Source: Chaetoderma sp. LZ-2023a
Taxonomy: Eukaryota > Mollusca > Caudofoveata > Chaetodermatida > Chaetodermatidae
Reading direction: 5' to 3'
Length of the DNA: 64,000 nucleotides
Assembly: GCA_034401795.1 (NCBI GenBank)
Contig: CM067370.1
Location: forward strand, 64,891,812-64,955,811
Of the stretch, positions 49,441-60,751 are shown in pieces. The notes under the pieces were generated by a model that saw nothing but the letters and a program-made list of their open reading frames with translations, made no database searches and was not told the DNA's origin. The position numbers and the translations under genes were made by a program. The first letter of the stretch is position 1. The number at the start of each line of letters is the position of its first letter.

Positions 49441-50972
49441 CTCACAGACAAATTTCTCACATAGAATTGCAGTATTCGGTGATAAGTCAACATGAGTTGG
49501 GCTAAGCTAAGCTGATGACATTCAGATGACTTTAAGAGATTGAATGCTTTTCTCTTAGCGACTCCAAATAATGCACTAGTGCTATCACAACCTGTAAGAG
49601 AATGAAACCCAGGCAAAGACAGACATATAGCTGGGCCCAGTACTTGAGCAACTGTATGTATTGGTATGTATCGCAATTTGTCCTTTGTGCCCGTACGGAA
49701 CCATAGTTCAGAACAGTGAAGCGAACGATACGTATATATACTATGTACTGCCACGTCTGTATCAGGAGCCTGTATAACAACACGCATGTGGTCTTTTGAA
49801 GCGTGTAGCGTGTGCAACATCATACGCGTATCTGCTTCCTCGTGATCTGATCGAAGTTCTTCCAAATACGAAGAATTGTTCGCTGAAATGACAACAACAT
49901 CCTTTCCATCGTTAAAGCCACCAGCAAGAATGACGCAATTGTCGGCAGATAGCATATTTGGACCAGTATCACGCCACCGCTTGCTGAGAAATGCAACCAG
50001 GTTACTTTTGTTGCTTGGATTGCTGATGTACTTGGCCCATTGCTTTGGAACGGGAGTATTTTCTCCAGCAATCTTTACTTCCAATGCTGTTGATGACCCA
50101 CGTTTTAGCCGCTCTTCCGCTTTGAGAGATTCCAGTCTATCATATCTGTCAAAAACTATATCTACTCTGTTGCAGTCTTCTTGATTCAGTGGAACTGTAA
50201 AGATGTGCCAGTATTTATCAGCCAATTCTCCAAATGTAGACGTACCTCCAGTTTTAACCATTTGCACAATTGTCATGCCATCTACTACATAAGCTGTTAC
50301 GCCTGTCTTGTCAACAGGTGGAAGCCGTCCATCAACATTTACTTCCTTTTCTAGTTCACTTAACAAAACACTTTTCACATTCTTTCTTAGAGTCCCATCC
50401 GTATGTGACAATGATAGTGGAACAGCAGACAGTTCATACGTCATCACTAGTTTTAAATCAACATCTCTGGACCTTGCGGCAATAATTAATCGACCAAATA
50501 GTTCGCGGTCAGATCTCACATTGTGAATTTTTTCATCATTTGTTTTGATTTTTTTCTTCTGTGCTAGGCTGGCAAATGTTTTAAGTTTTAAGTGTGGCAA
50601 CGTGTCCCAAAAGCTTCTCGTGTTAGTGTCCAGCCGCTCCTGAACAAAATTTTCCATAATCTCCTTACCAATGTCACAGGCGGAAACAAGTCTCTTGGCG
50701 ATTTCACTAGGCGATACCACGCCAGTTGCAATGTTTACAAGCGGAAGACACTCGCTGTCGTCGTTTTCCGCAATATTAAAGGGATTGGTCATTATATCTG
50801 ATGAGAACATCGAAAGTATCTTCTGCACATCGGTTTCATCCCTGTTCGTTCGATTAGTCCCCATTTCCTTATGTACTCCAAACATGTGACTATCTTGTAA
50901 CCCACACATTTGCTTTGTGACCGTTGTTATGGCTGCCCTCTCGTGGCTAGTTAAAAACCACCTCTCCAGAGC
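49332..50972 (-). pseudogene. Element B protein, XPG/FEN1-like nuclease region
   Basis: A 525-codon frame from 50,909 (in frame with the preceding region across the 50,973 TGA). Acidic motifs, counted from 50,909: VVDGM (Asp ~210), RVDIVFDRYD (Asp ~250/254), DHEEADTR (~355-361), APDTDVAV (Asp ~383/385), and LTGCDSTSALFGVAKRKAF (Asp ~442). This order and the G(C/S)D...G.G..KA block parallel the metal ligands and helix-three-turn-helix of FEN1/XPG nucleases. Nuclease identity is inference from motif order. The frame is lost by a one-base shift near 49,440. Confidence 0.7.
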
Positions 50973-52289
50973 TCATGGCTTTTGTGTTATTCCAATAATA
51001 CCACCTCGCTTTTTGGAATCCACATTAATCGATTGTTCTAAGGCCATATCTGTCCACACTTGATTGAATGGATGGTCTGAGCGACTTACGGAATGATTTC
51101 CATTCAAGAATTGTTCATGTACATGGGGATGTATACTTGGAAGCATCTTCATGTCCGCAAGATATATTGGCAGCCATCTTGCATAATTGGTTCTGTCCAT
51201 GCTGTAAACATATGGCGCCATAGCAGCAGTAGCAGATAGGTGTGCCTGCCAATCTCCAGTTCTCTCAGCTCTTATGAATCCAAGCAGCAGCTCTACCATA
51301 TGAATATATGAGTTCCAAAATGCGAACAGGTGTGATTTCGAGCTTGACTCAACTTTAAAGGATTTGAACAGCTGTTGCAATTTATTCACGTACATACACA
51401 CCTCTTTGAGATTTTCTTGCAGTGCGTCTAAGTCGTCAATGCTGCTTCGGCACATCTTAATTTTCTCATCCAGACTCTCCAATTCTGTTGGAGTAATGTG
51501 GTCTTCATGTTGTCCATTTTGTTGAACCCATTTGGAAAAAGACTGCCATTGTAATCGCAGTAGCGTTTCCATAACCAATTTGTGAGCCCTCACTCCTCGA
51601 TTATATGACTTCCCTTTAAGTAGAGCAGCAGCCGTGCTGCTACCATATGTGTTGGCCTCTATGAGGAGATCTTCTAAGCCAGAGTCATCAAACATCTTTC
51701 CAATAACAGCTAAGTAGTTTAGCGCAATGTGGAATCCCCCCCAGTCTGATCACAGTGTCACTAAACTCTTCTTTATATCGCCACTGTATCGCCTTTGCCT
51801 TGACATATATGGCCAAGTCGAATGTAAGGACCGAGTCATTCTGTCCTAGTGTTGTCATCATTCTTTGAACTTGTTTCATGACCGTATACACCATATTGAA
51901 TTCAGTTGGTGATCCGGAAATCATTGGACAGTAACCGATTTGTGTAAAAGGTGCGTTAGCACATGATACAAGTGCATTAAATCAACTCCAACTAGGGACT
52001 GTTTGTGTTTCTGTGGTCATCATGGGTACAAGATCTACCGCAAACAATTTTATTGGACACATTCGAACGATGGCCCATGCAAGATCCATGACTAATGCCT
52101 GTTCCTGGATTGAGCTATCACATTGGTACCAATCCTTCTTGACAGTGTCTATGAACGCGGTCACAACTGGTCTTCTACCAAACACCCCACAATCAAGAAT
52201 TCTGTTTTCAGTACCTGGTGCTGTCAAAGCCCTTCTCCTGACTGAGTGTTCAGCATGTATGACACGCTCTGGTCTTGAGTTATGACACG
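50973..52289 (-). pseudogene. Element B protein, N-terminal and helical middle region
   Basis: The frame opens near 52,289 (PERVIHAEHSVRRRAL). It has TGA at 51,982-51,984, in VPSWS*FNAL, where element A encodes WSGYQSA. A one-base shift lies at a seven-C run (51,736-51,742) inside RLGG.FHIALNYLAV, and a second TGA at 50,973-50,975 in ITQKP*ALERWFL. Between them the helical module shows KSYNRGVRAHKLVMETL, IRAERTGDWQAHL and NYARWLPIYLADMKML, as in A and C. Function unknown; probably the DNA-binding or structural part of the transposase. Confidence 0.75.
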
Positions 52290-52424
52290 ATCATGCTTAT
52301 ATCATTGTGCACTGTGGATACAGCCAAAGCCTAGACCCCCTATGCAAAGAAATCAGGATAACTAATTAGTGCTACCACAATTTGTTTGTACAACAGGGCT
52401 TAAAATGTGTGGGACATGTCCCCC

Positions 52425-52503
52425 AAGCCACAGCAAGTGTCAGACCTTCCGAATACTGGGTGTGCTACGTCACGATTCTGACCTAGCTTTAGCTCCTGGA
52501 CTA
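52425..52503. repeat. Right terminal inverted repeat of element B
   Basis: Ends TTTAGCTCCTGGACTA and includes GAATACTGGGTGTGCTAC at 52,451, complementary to the left repeat. Confidence 0.85.
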
Positions 52504-53353
52504 TTTGTTAAATTGTTTTGTTGATTATAAAAGCTCTTGGAACGCAGTATCACTAGGATATACTATACAGCAACAACACCCGCACGACTGTGTTCCCCCG
52601 CACAGCATCAATTTTTCACTGAGGTCGCTGTTCATGTTCTCATTATGCGAACATGACATGCGGCCAACTAAACCTAGACTGTTCTAGTTCCATTGGATAG
52701 GTTTATAGTAGTAGGGTTGATTACTCAGTAGGAGACATTTTGCGTTAGTAGCGGATATGTAACACCACGCTCTGGGTAGATTGTATAAATTGGCCATTTT
52801 CCTCAAGTCCTCCATTATGAGTAATTGTCTCTGTCTATGCTCCACCAAGCTTCGGGCTTATTAATTGTCTGGACCTCCTTCCGTCATGTTATTTAGAGTT
52901 AGCTCTGGAACTATTGGGGTTCCAGTTTGGCCAGAAATAAAGTGGCGATCACCGCATACCCCCCCCCCCCACCCCCACACGTTTTCTAGGATACTGGTCA
53001 GTTAGAGAACTCCGCCAAAGTAGGAAGCACTGCAAAAACTCACTACAACCCACCACGCCCTCCATGGAAGGTCACTAGCTGGATAGCTTTGTCCCCACCT
53101 TAAAAACGTGAATGTGCTTTTCCAATGCTTATGTAACGTTATTTGTCCTTATAATGTTATGTGTGGTCGTGACATGACGGTAACACGATCGTTATAAGAT
53201 TCTGGAACTCTCATCTCATGATAGGTACACACGCGTCTACTGAGAGGGATGTTCTGTAGGGTGGCATCATGGTCACCGAACATTCTCGTCCGTCAGACAT
53301 ACATATTAAAACGGGATCGTTCGGCGGACCAGCGTACATGCCCGGAGGCTACA

Positions 53354-56300
53354 TTAGTCCAATCATGAAATATGGAAGCACCGCATAATTCATAATCTGC
53401 TCTGTCATTACTCATAATCTTCCCATCCTACATGCTAGCTTCTGAAAGGATTCTACTAGACGCTGCCAGGTCAGGCTTGTCTCGGGCTCTGGATAGACTG
53501 GTACACTCTCACGAAACTGCCACATGGATAAGAGGAAAGTAATATACTGCGGGCGGATCATGGATGGGCCAGACCACGTACAAGAGACCAAACGGCCAAT
53601 ATGCATGATGCCTGCTAATATATAGAAAATTACTAAGAGATGTTCATCGCGGTATATACTTATAGGATGGAAGGGCACCGACCCGATTCTGTATGTAAAT
53701 CAATTGTGGACGGCAACATGGATTGAGTAGATTAGATATTCAACTAGGTTACTAAGGGTGGGTGTTTTCTGGGGTAGATGGAAGCATAGCATCACTAAGA
53801 AATGGCCGATCTGCTTTCATAGTATTCTTAACACATACGACCTACTAGCTAGTGTATCGCAGATGCTCTCTGCCATAAACAGTGTGTGAAACTGCGAGCA
53901 GGTGTGCCACTATGAAAAGAAACAGCCCATGTGTAACTACTAACTAGAGTGATGGCAGCGGTGAATACACTATCATTAGAGATGGTATGGGTGTGTGAAT
54001 CCACTACCGGGGAGGACGATAATGGTTAGTGAATCCACTGTCAGGAGAGGATAGAGTGGCATGGGTTGCTTTTCTATACCAGACCAAGAGGGCGCTTGCT
54101 CCAGAACCAGAAAGAAGAAGAAAGCTCACCTTTTCTACTAATGAACAGTAGTGATAACGCAAACCTCTACGGACAAGAACCACTACTAAAGCACATTCCA
54201 GCCTTAGTTTGCTTGGTATTTTGTATTTCAACATTTCTACTGACAAATAGCACCACTAAAGCGGATTTCTGCCTGATTTATTTAGTCTAGGACTTTGGAC
54301 TTCGAGATATTTCCGAAGAAATCAGTTAATACAGACAGAGTGAACACCCACTCGTATTGGTGATGAGGACCACACCTGACCAAGAAGAAATGTGTTCGCA
54401 TAAACAGAGCATCACTCATGGTGTCACTTGGGGAGAGTTTGGAAGATAAAAGCGGTCTATATAATCACTAGTTATTTTACTTGACTTAGCTGATTTGGAT
54501 AGCGGTAGGCGGGATATCACCATAATGGCCCGAAAAGACGGGTTGTGAATACGACTGGGTAACTGACTGACACCCAAAATAGTAATATTGAGAGAGAGTC
54601 AGGTGGCCACATTGGACAAGTTATATACAGGAGAAAGCCACCCTTGATGATATCGGTCATTAAACATATGTGGTCTCAATGAAAAGACCACCCCTTTCAC
54701 ACAGCACTGGGAACAAGTTCCTCGCATGATTAAACGCATACGAGGAGACTGACATGGCACTGGCAGAATTAGTGCAATAAAAAGAGAATGTCTGACAAAC
54801 ACTTCATGAAATTATTAAAGCCACCAAATGGAAGGTAGTCACAAGAACAGAGAACCGGGAACGGCTTGCATACTACACCGATTGGAGATTGGAGGTGGTC
54901 TTGTAACCAAGCATTTCAACGCTGATGCTGGTGCCCTGACGACTGAGTGAAAGTGGTTACAATAGACGGGATCGTCTCATCACAGAGAATAGTAACTCAC
55001 TCGAATGCAGGAATCATGTGGACAACAAAATGCTGAAAAGCTGGGGAAACCACACATGACGTCTGGGACGGTGGTTGCATACCATACAACGTGGTTTTAA
55101 AGAAGTATTAATCATCCCCGATGTACTGTAACCAGGATTGTGCTCCGAGTTATTAGGTATAACTGCTAAGTATCTCGAATTTCTGTTCAAACTTAAACAG
55201 TCGACCTTCCGAAAGCAGCAAGAGTAAGCTAATGCGTGTATCGCTAAATGACACTTATATAGATAAATGCGGAAATTTACATGGGTGGCGGTTTTGACGA
55301 GGTGAACATGCAAGAACTGTTGTTATCATGTGCACTTAACACCCGCTCATAAACATCCACCACACAGCTGCGCGTAAAGCGTTAAACCTAAGAGGCTTAG
55401 GCTCAAGCTGACCAAGTTAAATCAATAAGGTGTAGAAATATGGTTAGTCAGTTGTTCAAAATTTAGACATCGCCAATATTTCTAATGAAAAATTAACGTG
55501 GAGGTCAATACCTGTATTTTAACGTAACATACCAAAGTAATTTTAACAATCCCTGACGGTATATTAACCACAATCACCTTGGTTTCAATTCGCTTAAGTA
55601 AAATGTCATTAGGTCCCCTGATAAAATCTCGAAGAAACCAGTCAGACGCGTGGATGATTTAATTAATATCAGTAGGGAACTAGGTCTACATACGAATCAG
55701 TTCAATCATTCGATACTTACAATATTTATTAGTCTTGGGTACGAATACTTGTGTATTCAAATATTCATTCATATAGAACAATATGAATGAATATTCGCAT
55801 AGCGCATAATATTCGAATATTTATGAAAAATTACAAAATTGTCTTAAATTGGATTGAAACCTAAATTTATTTTTTCAAAATGGCTGCCAAGATGTTGTTT
55901 AGTCTGATCAGTGCAAAACGTGTTCAATTTCTGAGTCCATGATAGGCGTGATTTGATATTAATTTTAAATTGGATCCAATGATTTCAGACACTTCAGACT
56001 GGTATAGGAATTTGCATTATGGGTATTTTAACCGCAACTAGCATACAGCTTTTATATCATCACCATTATGTGGCTTGAACATTACCCTGGGCTCCCGAAG
56101 ATGTCTAATTAATTTTGGAGCCAAAGGTCAAGTGTACCCTCGCGGTTAAGGTACCATTTGCTTTCTTCTAGAAACTAATGCCTGTTTCCCGGAACATTTC
56201 AATGGATATATTAGAGGGTAATCCATGACCCCCAAGGACATCTCTTTAAGGAAAATGTTCAAACTGCAAGTACGACAACGGCGTTTGTCACAAAGCAGTG

Positions 56301-56429
56301 GCTTGACGTTTGTGTCAAAGGTCAAGGTCATTTCATAGTGTCAAGACACACCTTTATATCATCAATGTTAGAAGTTTCGATTTTAGCAGAACTGAACTTT
56401 CCTTAATCACACAAGTTCAGTGATTATAT
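53354..56429. other. No gene seen
   Basis: No long open frames or element ends. A 12-bp inverted repeat (ATTCATTCATAT/ATATGAATGAAT) lies at 55,765-55,795. Confidence 0.4.
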
Positions 56430-56605
56430 TAGTCGGCCGGCCAAGTCCACAAAAAAATTTTGTGATGGCATTTTTTGTTAGAATCCATCACCCATGCTGA
56501 ATGAATTCTCAAAAGTGTCCTCTACAACATAGGTGTGGATTACAATCTCAATTTTGCATTTCCCCGGACATAGTGGTCAGTCTTGACCACTGAGGTCAAA
56601 AATTT
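56430..56605. repeat. Left terminal inverted repeat of element C
   Basis: Starts TAGTCGGCCGGCCAAG and ends around TGACCACTGAGGTCAAAA. Pairs with 63,816-64,000, three-quarters or more identical by eye. Confidence 0.85.
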
Positions 56606-56879
56606 TGAATTTTAATTTTCTTCCGCAAGATAATTCGCGGTATTATGTCTTTCAGAAAATACAAAAAATATAATAATTGGATTAGTTTCAACGTCATAAT
56701 TGCGGAATATACTCAGAAAATTACATCATAATAGATGGAAATTATTAACACATAACTGCGATTTTCTCGGCTTTATTATTTTAGGTTGGTTTACGCAAAT
56801 ATTTAAATATTTTGTCTAATAATTTAATATATTATTATTATTTATTAAAATATATGTATTGTTATTTGATTCACAGGTT

Positions 56880-57460
56880 TGGTTTGGAGGTGTCCACCTT
56901 TTAATTGACGTGGACTGCCTGAAGACTGCTCCATAATCCACACACTTGTTCTCATAGACGATTTCTCTTCAAACGGAAATCACGAGAACAAGTTTCCTGA
57001 CTGGCCAGTTTTGCCACTAGTTGTACATATCCGATGTGACTACGCTGCAGCTTAATGTGTAAGCAGTATATTGAGAGATCTAGCATGATCATCATATTTG
57101 ACTATCTCCTAAGATGACTTTGTCGTCTACCTCATAAGTACTATAGGCATCATCATTATGTTACGCGCTCGATAAGTAGTTTGTAAAACTAACTATTGGG
57201 TATCAAATGTTGCAAAACATCTTTACATTTCGCTTAGTGTATTCTACTTCGGAAATCAGCATCACACTATCACATACTGACCACTCTATTCGAGCAGAAA
57301 TTGTAAGAACAAAATCCCCGACTGGACAGATTTTCCACTAGCCTTACATAACATGATGATGATCCAGTTAACATTGTTAGCAGTATATTAAGACATGTGT
57401 GACTATGATTCAGTTTAAAGTGTTAGCAGTATATTAAGAGACTTAGACCAAGAAGATTTG
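56880..57460. repeat. Subterminal direct repeats of element C
   Basis: Two degenerate copies of a ~190-bp segment (about 56,930 and 57,270) share GAACAA..T.CC.GACTGG.CAG.TTT.CCACTAG. AGCAGTATATT(A/G)AGA recurs near 57,062, 57,388 and 57,428. Repeats of this kind inside transposon ends often bind the transposase. Confidence 0.45.
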
Positions 57461-58008
57461 ATCCTATATCTTAAAACTATTATAGATATCGTCATAACTG
57501 TCAAAGCAACTATTGTGTAGCAAGTTGTTTTCCAAAACATGTTTACATTATGCTTACTTAAATTGTTTTCACTATTATAATCTTTACATGAATAACATTC
57601 TATCGTTTGTATTATTCGGTTTATCGTGTGCGCTATATATTTAGCTACTATATATTCACTAGTTGTTCACCATACTGTTACTGTATGTTAGTATAGTTTA
57701 TGTCAAGTATAATTTGATCGTGCATAATCAGCATATTGTAATGTTATGCGCAATACTCCCTGTAATAACATGTTACTTGATTGCTCTTTAGTTGCTTAAT
57801 TACAACGAGAATTGAAAATGGCAAGTACAGATCTCAATCCTGTACGTGTCCTAAGGAAGAAGAGAATTAGAGATGATTTAGATTTAAACCTCTGTATTTT
57901 TGTCTTTGTATTTTAGGAAAGCACGAGCCCTTGAAGTGTTGTTCGTCTCAAGGCAAATGACGGATTTCCCAGGTTGCCAAAGAAAGACGACAACTAAGAG
58001 ATACCTAG

Positions 58009-58842
58009 TCAACAATACTCCTCAATAATCTTAGTAATATTGATGAAGATGAATGGAACACGGTAACGATCAAATGGCACAAAACATGCTATAGGTCATT
58101 CACATCTGAAGGTCTTCTAAAACGCTTAAGGCAGCAGAATATCGCGAGTGCTAGTTCGTATAGAGGTGAAACATCTGGAGATACATCTTCTAGTATTCGA
58201 ACAAACAGAAAAGCAATATCATTTGATTCTAACCCCTGCATGTTCTGTCAAGGAAGCTCAGTTCTGAATTTTCACAGTCTGGCAACATTTGCATTACCAG
58301 AAAAGATTATGTCATTAGCTAACTATGATACAATAATGAGGGTTAGAACAGCTAATGTTGCTGACCTAGTGGCTGCTGAAGGTAAATATCATTTGAAATA
58401 CTTAGTACAGTTCGAAAGGAAGGCACAAAAGGCCCAAGCTCTATGTCAATCATCAGACAAATGTATGGACCAAGCGTTAGCCAGTCTTAACATAGAACTT
58501 CAGAACGGATTGTCACTGGGACATGTCTATGATATGGGAGATGTCTGGAAGCAGTACCAACTGATCTGTGAAAAGTTAAATGTTATTCCACCGGATAAGT
58601 ATGTTTCAAGAAGACAGACATGCTATGCTGATGTTCATCAATGTCTTTGTTCAAAGGCTAGTTTTGTGCGACCATTAAACTCCAAGTCATTTCTTCTGAT
58701 GTATCCAAGTGACCCATCAGATTTCATCATTGCAAAGACTCGTGCACGATCATCATTTCTTCCGGATCTGAGGACGATTCAGCATCTTAAAACCTTCAAC
58801 AATATGGTAAGAACTTGCAGGAACTCGTTCACACTGCATTAA
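58009..58842 (+). pseudogene. Element C protein, N-terminal region
   Basis: The frame is open from 58,009 (after TAG) to TAA at 58,840. It contains TIKWHKTCYRSFTSEGLL and CMFCQGSS, possible zinc ligands, then a mixed helical region (VWKQYQLICEKLNVIPPDKY; FLLMYPSDPSDFIIAKTRAR). An isolated ATG and 31 codons at 57,818-57,910 may be the original start, separated by frame breaks. A shift near 58,820 leads into the next region. Confidence 0.6.
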
Positions 58843-60751
58843 AATTGATTTTCAAGTCACACCTGGCCGCACTGCAGCTTGGAAGGAAATTGACCAGGAG
58901 CACGTCCAAGCGGTTATTCCAGATAGTCTCTACTTGTTCCTAAGTGTTTTGTTGGGTGGAACACAACTACTTGAAAGTGGCGGTGCTGGTGAGTGTGATG
59001 ACAGCATTAATCAGTGTGATTCAACAAAGTCAAGAGCGTGTAGTTTGGCGCAAGATATTGTATATGCCATGTCTGGTAATGGAAAGCCTACGCCAAAACA
59101 TGTTCGCCTTGGGTTATCCCTTTATCAGGCAATGCGATCTGAGACGCTAGTCGATCTTTTTCATTCAGCAGGACACACAATTGGAATGGACACCATCAGG
59201 CGGATAGACACATCAATTGCTGCAAATATTCTCAGACAGTTTGATAAAAATGGTGGCATTTATGTAACAACTGGGATTGTGCCTTACACACCAGGAAAAT
59301 TAATCCTCGCTTCTTGTGACAATATTTATGTACTGGAAGCCACGCTAGATGGCAGAAACACATTCCATTCCACTCAGATGATGCTGTGGCAGCGTGGCCC
59401 TTACACTGAGTCTACAGATGACAGCAACCACGCCATTGGTAGGGACAACGCGCTCAAGCATGATGTGATAGCCAAATTACATGAGCTTGACAAAGCTATT
59501 TTACTATCCTGCAAGCGACCATCTCCTGTATTTCAGAGTGTTGCAGACATTGATGTTGCAAAATGGTTCACTGAGAGTCACAGTCAGATAAATGCAAGGT
59601 TAGTAAACCAAGCATGGTTTCTACCATGCATGCAGGGTCAGGTCAACCAACAAGTTGTTTCATGGAGAGCATTTAATGAGGCAGTTAGCTCAGATACTGC
59701 AGCGGTAATAATAGCTGTAATGATGCCAATCCATCAAGCACCAGCTGATGAAAATGACACAATGGCAACAGTTATGAACAGATTTCAGTCAATATCACAA
59801 CATCTTGGTCAGCCACACACAGTAAGTGCGGTAGATCAGCCGATTTACAGCAGGGCTAAAGAACTGACATGGGCATCCACAGAGAAATACAAAGATGTTA
59901 TTCTACTTCTAGGCCATCTATACATTCTTTTCAATTTTCTCAAAGCCATTGGTCAACATGTGGAATGTTCTGATTCAGGTGATGCATGGGTGGATGCAGA
60001 TCGTTTTGCACAGAACAGTACAGAGGCTATGATGACTGGCAAAGCTTACTATAGAGCCGTTCGAGCACATACGTTAGCTTATGGAGCACTGTTTAGAGTA
60101 TTATGGCAATTATTTGTGGAGTGGCTTAGCGTCAACAATAAGGACATACAACTGGAAGCAGAGTTGAACAAGCTCATAACTGATTTCAAAGACAAGGAAA
60201 CGTGCAGTCAACTTGCTGATGATTTGGTACAGCTCACCAATGCCAGTGAAAGGGAGTCGGTACAACAGCTGTTCACTGAGTTTATGAAGGAATATGCTGA
60301 TCAACCAAATTTAATGTTTTGGACATCATATGTGGATATTGTATCAATCCTTCTTGACTTTATTAGAGCCAATAGAGAGGGGAATTGGCAGCTTCACATC
60401 GATGCGTTTACTGCAATGGTTCCATGGCTGACCTTATATGATCACACACACTATGCCAGATGGGGACCCATGTATCTCGCTGATATGAAGGCATTAGCAT
60501 CAACAGCTCCAGGGGTATATGACGAGTTTGAAAATGGAAATTTCGTGGTTGAGTGCAGCAATCATTGTTTCAAACAAGTCCCAGTTGACCGAGCAACCGA
60601 ATGGGTAAGTCGAATGTGCAAGCTATCCAGTGGTATAATTGGCATAACAAGAAATAATCCAGCAAGAGACAGGTTTTGTGTAACCTGGGCTGAGCGATCA
60701 CATGTCTCTCAGCAAACCAAGCTTCTATTAGGCATTAAAGATGATGACTAG
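58838..60751 (+). pseudogene. Element C protein, helical middle region
   Basis: About 635 codons without interruption, the longest frame in the window. In order: CIKIDFQVTPGRTAAWKEID, a cysteine-containing segment, KHVRLGLSLYQAMRSETLV, ASCDNIYVLEATLDGRNTF, KAYYRAVRAHTLAYGALF, then the conserved IRANREGNWQLHI and HYARWGPMYLADMKAL and GIIGITRN. It ends at TAG 60,749, where the partial duplicate at 63,128 has AAG (Lys), so the stop is a point mutation. No DDE/RNase H-fold motif found. Confidence 0.75.

Larger units (their letters stand above)
48508..52503. mobile_element. Element B: 4.0-kb DNA transposon with XPG-like protein
   Basis: Inverted ends TAGTCCGGGAGC (48,508) and GCTCCTGGACTA (to 52,503). 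Inverted repeats are ~80 bp, including GTAGCACACCCAGTATTC on both sides. A TTT flanks each end (48,505-48,507; 52,504-52,506). The 5' LTR copy at 36,735-36,770 gives the pre-insertion sequence, with GCCACC and TGTTAAATTG adjacent except for two bases, so the ends are confirmed by an empty site. A minus-strand coding region fills most of the interior. Confidence 0.9.
36211..53353 (+). mobile_element. Ty3/gypsy-type LTR retrotransposon with nested insertions
   Basis: Direct repeats at 36,211-38,457 and 47,562-53,353 flank gag, protease, RT, RNase H and integrase remnants in order. Both repeats begin TGTAGCA and end with GGCGGACCAGC..., CACA or TACA. A tRNA-like primer binding site follows the 5' repeat and a purine-rich tract precedes the 3' repeat. 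Without insertions each LTR is ~1.4 kb. The 5' LTR contains an ~0.8-kb extra segment. The 3' LTR contains a solo-LTR-like piece and element B. All genes are broken. Confidence 0.8.
47562..53353 (+). repeat. 3' LTR, interrupted by two insertions
   Basis: LTR pieces are 47,562-47,986, 48,379-48,504, 52,504-53,310 and ~53,325-53,353, collinear with 36,211-37,596 and 38,416-38,457. Insertions: 47,987-48,378 (solo-LTR-like) and 48,508-52,503 (element B). Confidence 0.75.

Noticed and set aside
49876-50889. Plus-strand frames across element B
   Set aside because: Antisense shadows of the 525-codon minus-strand frame.
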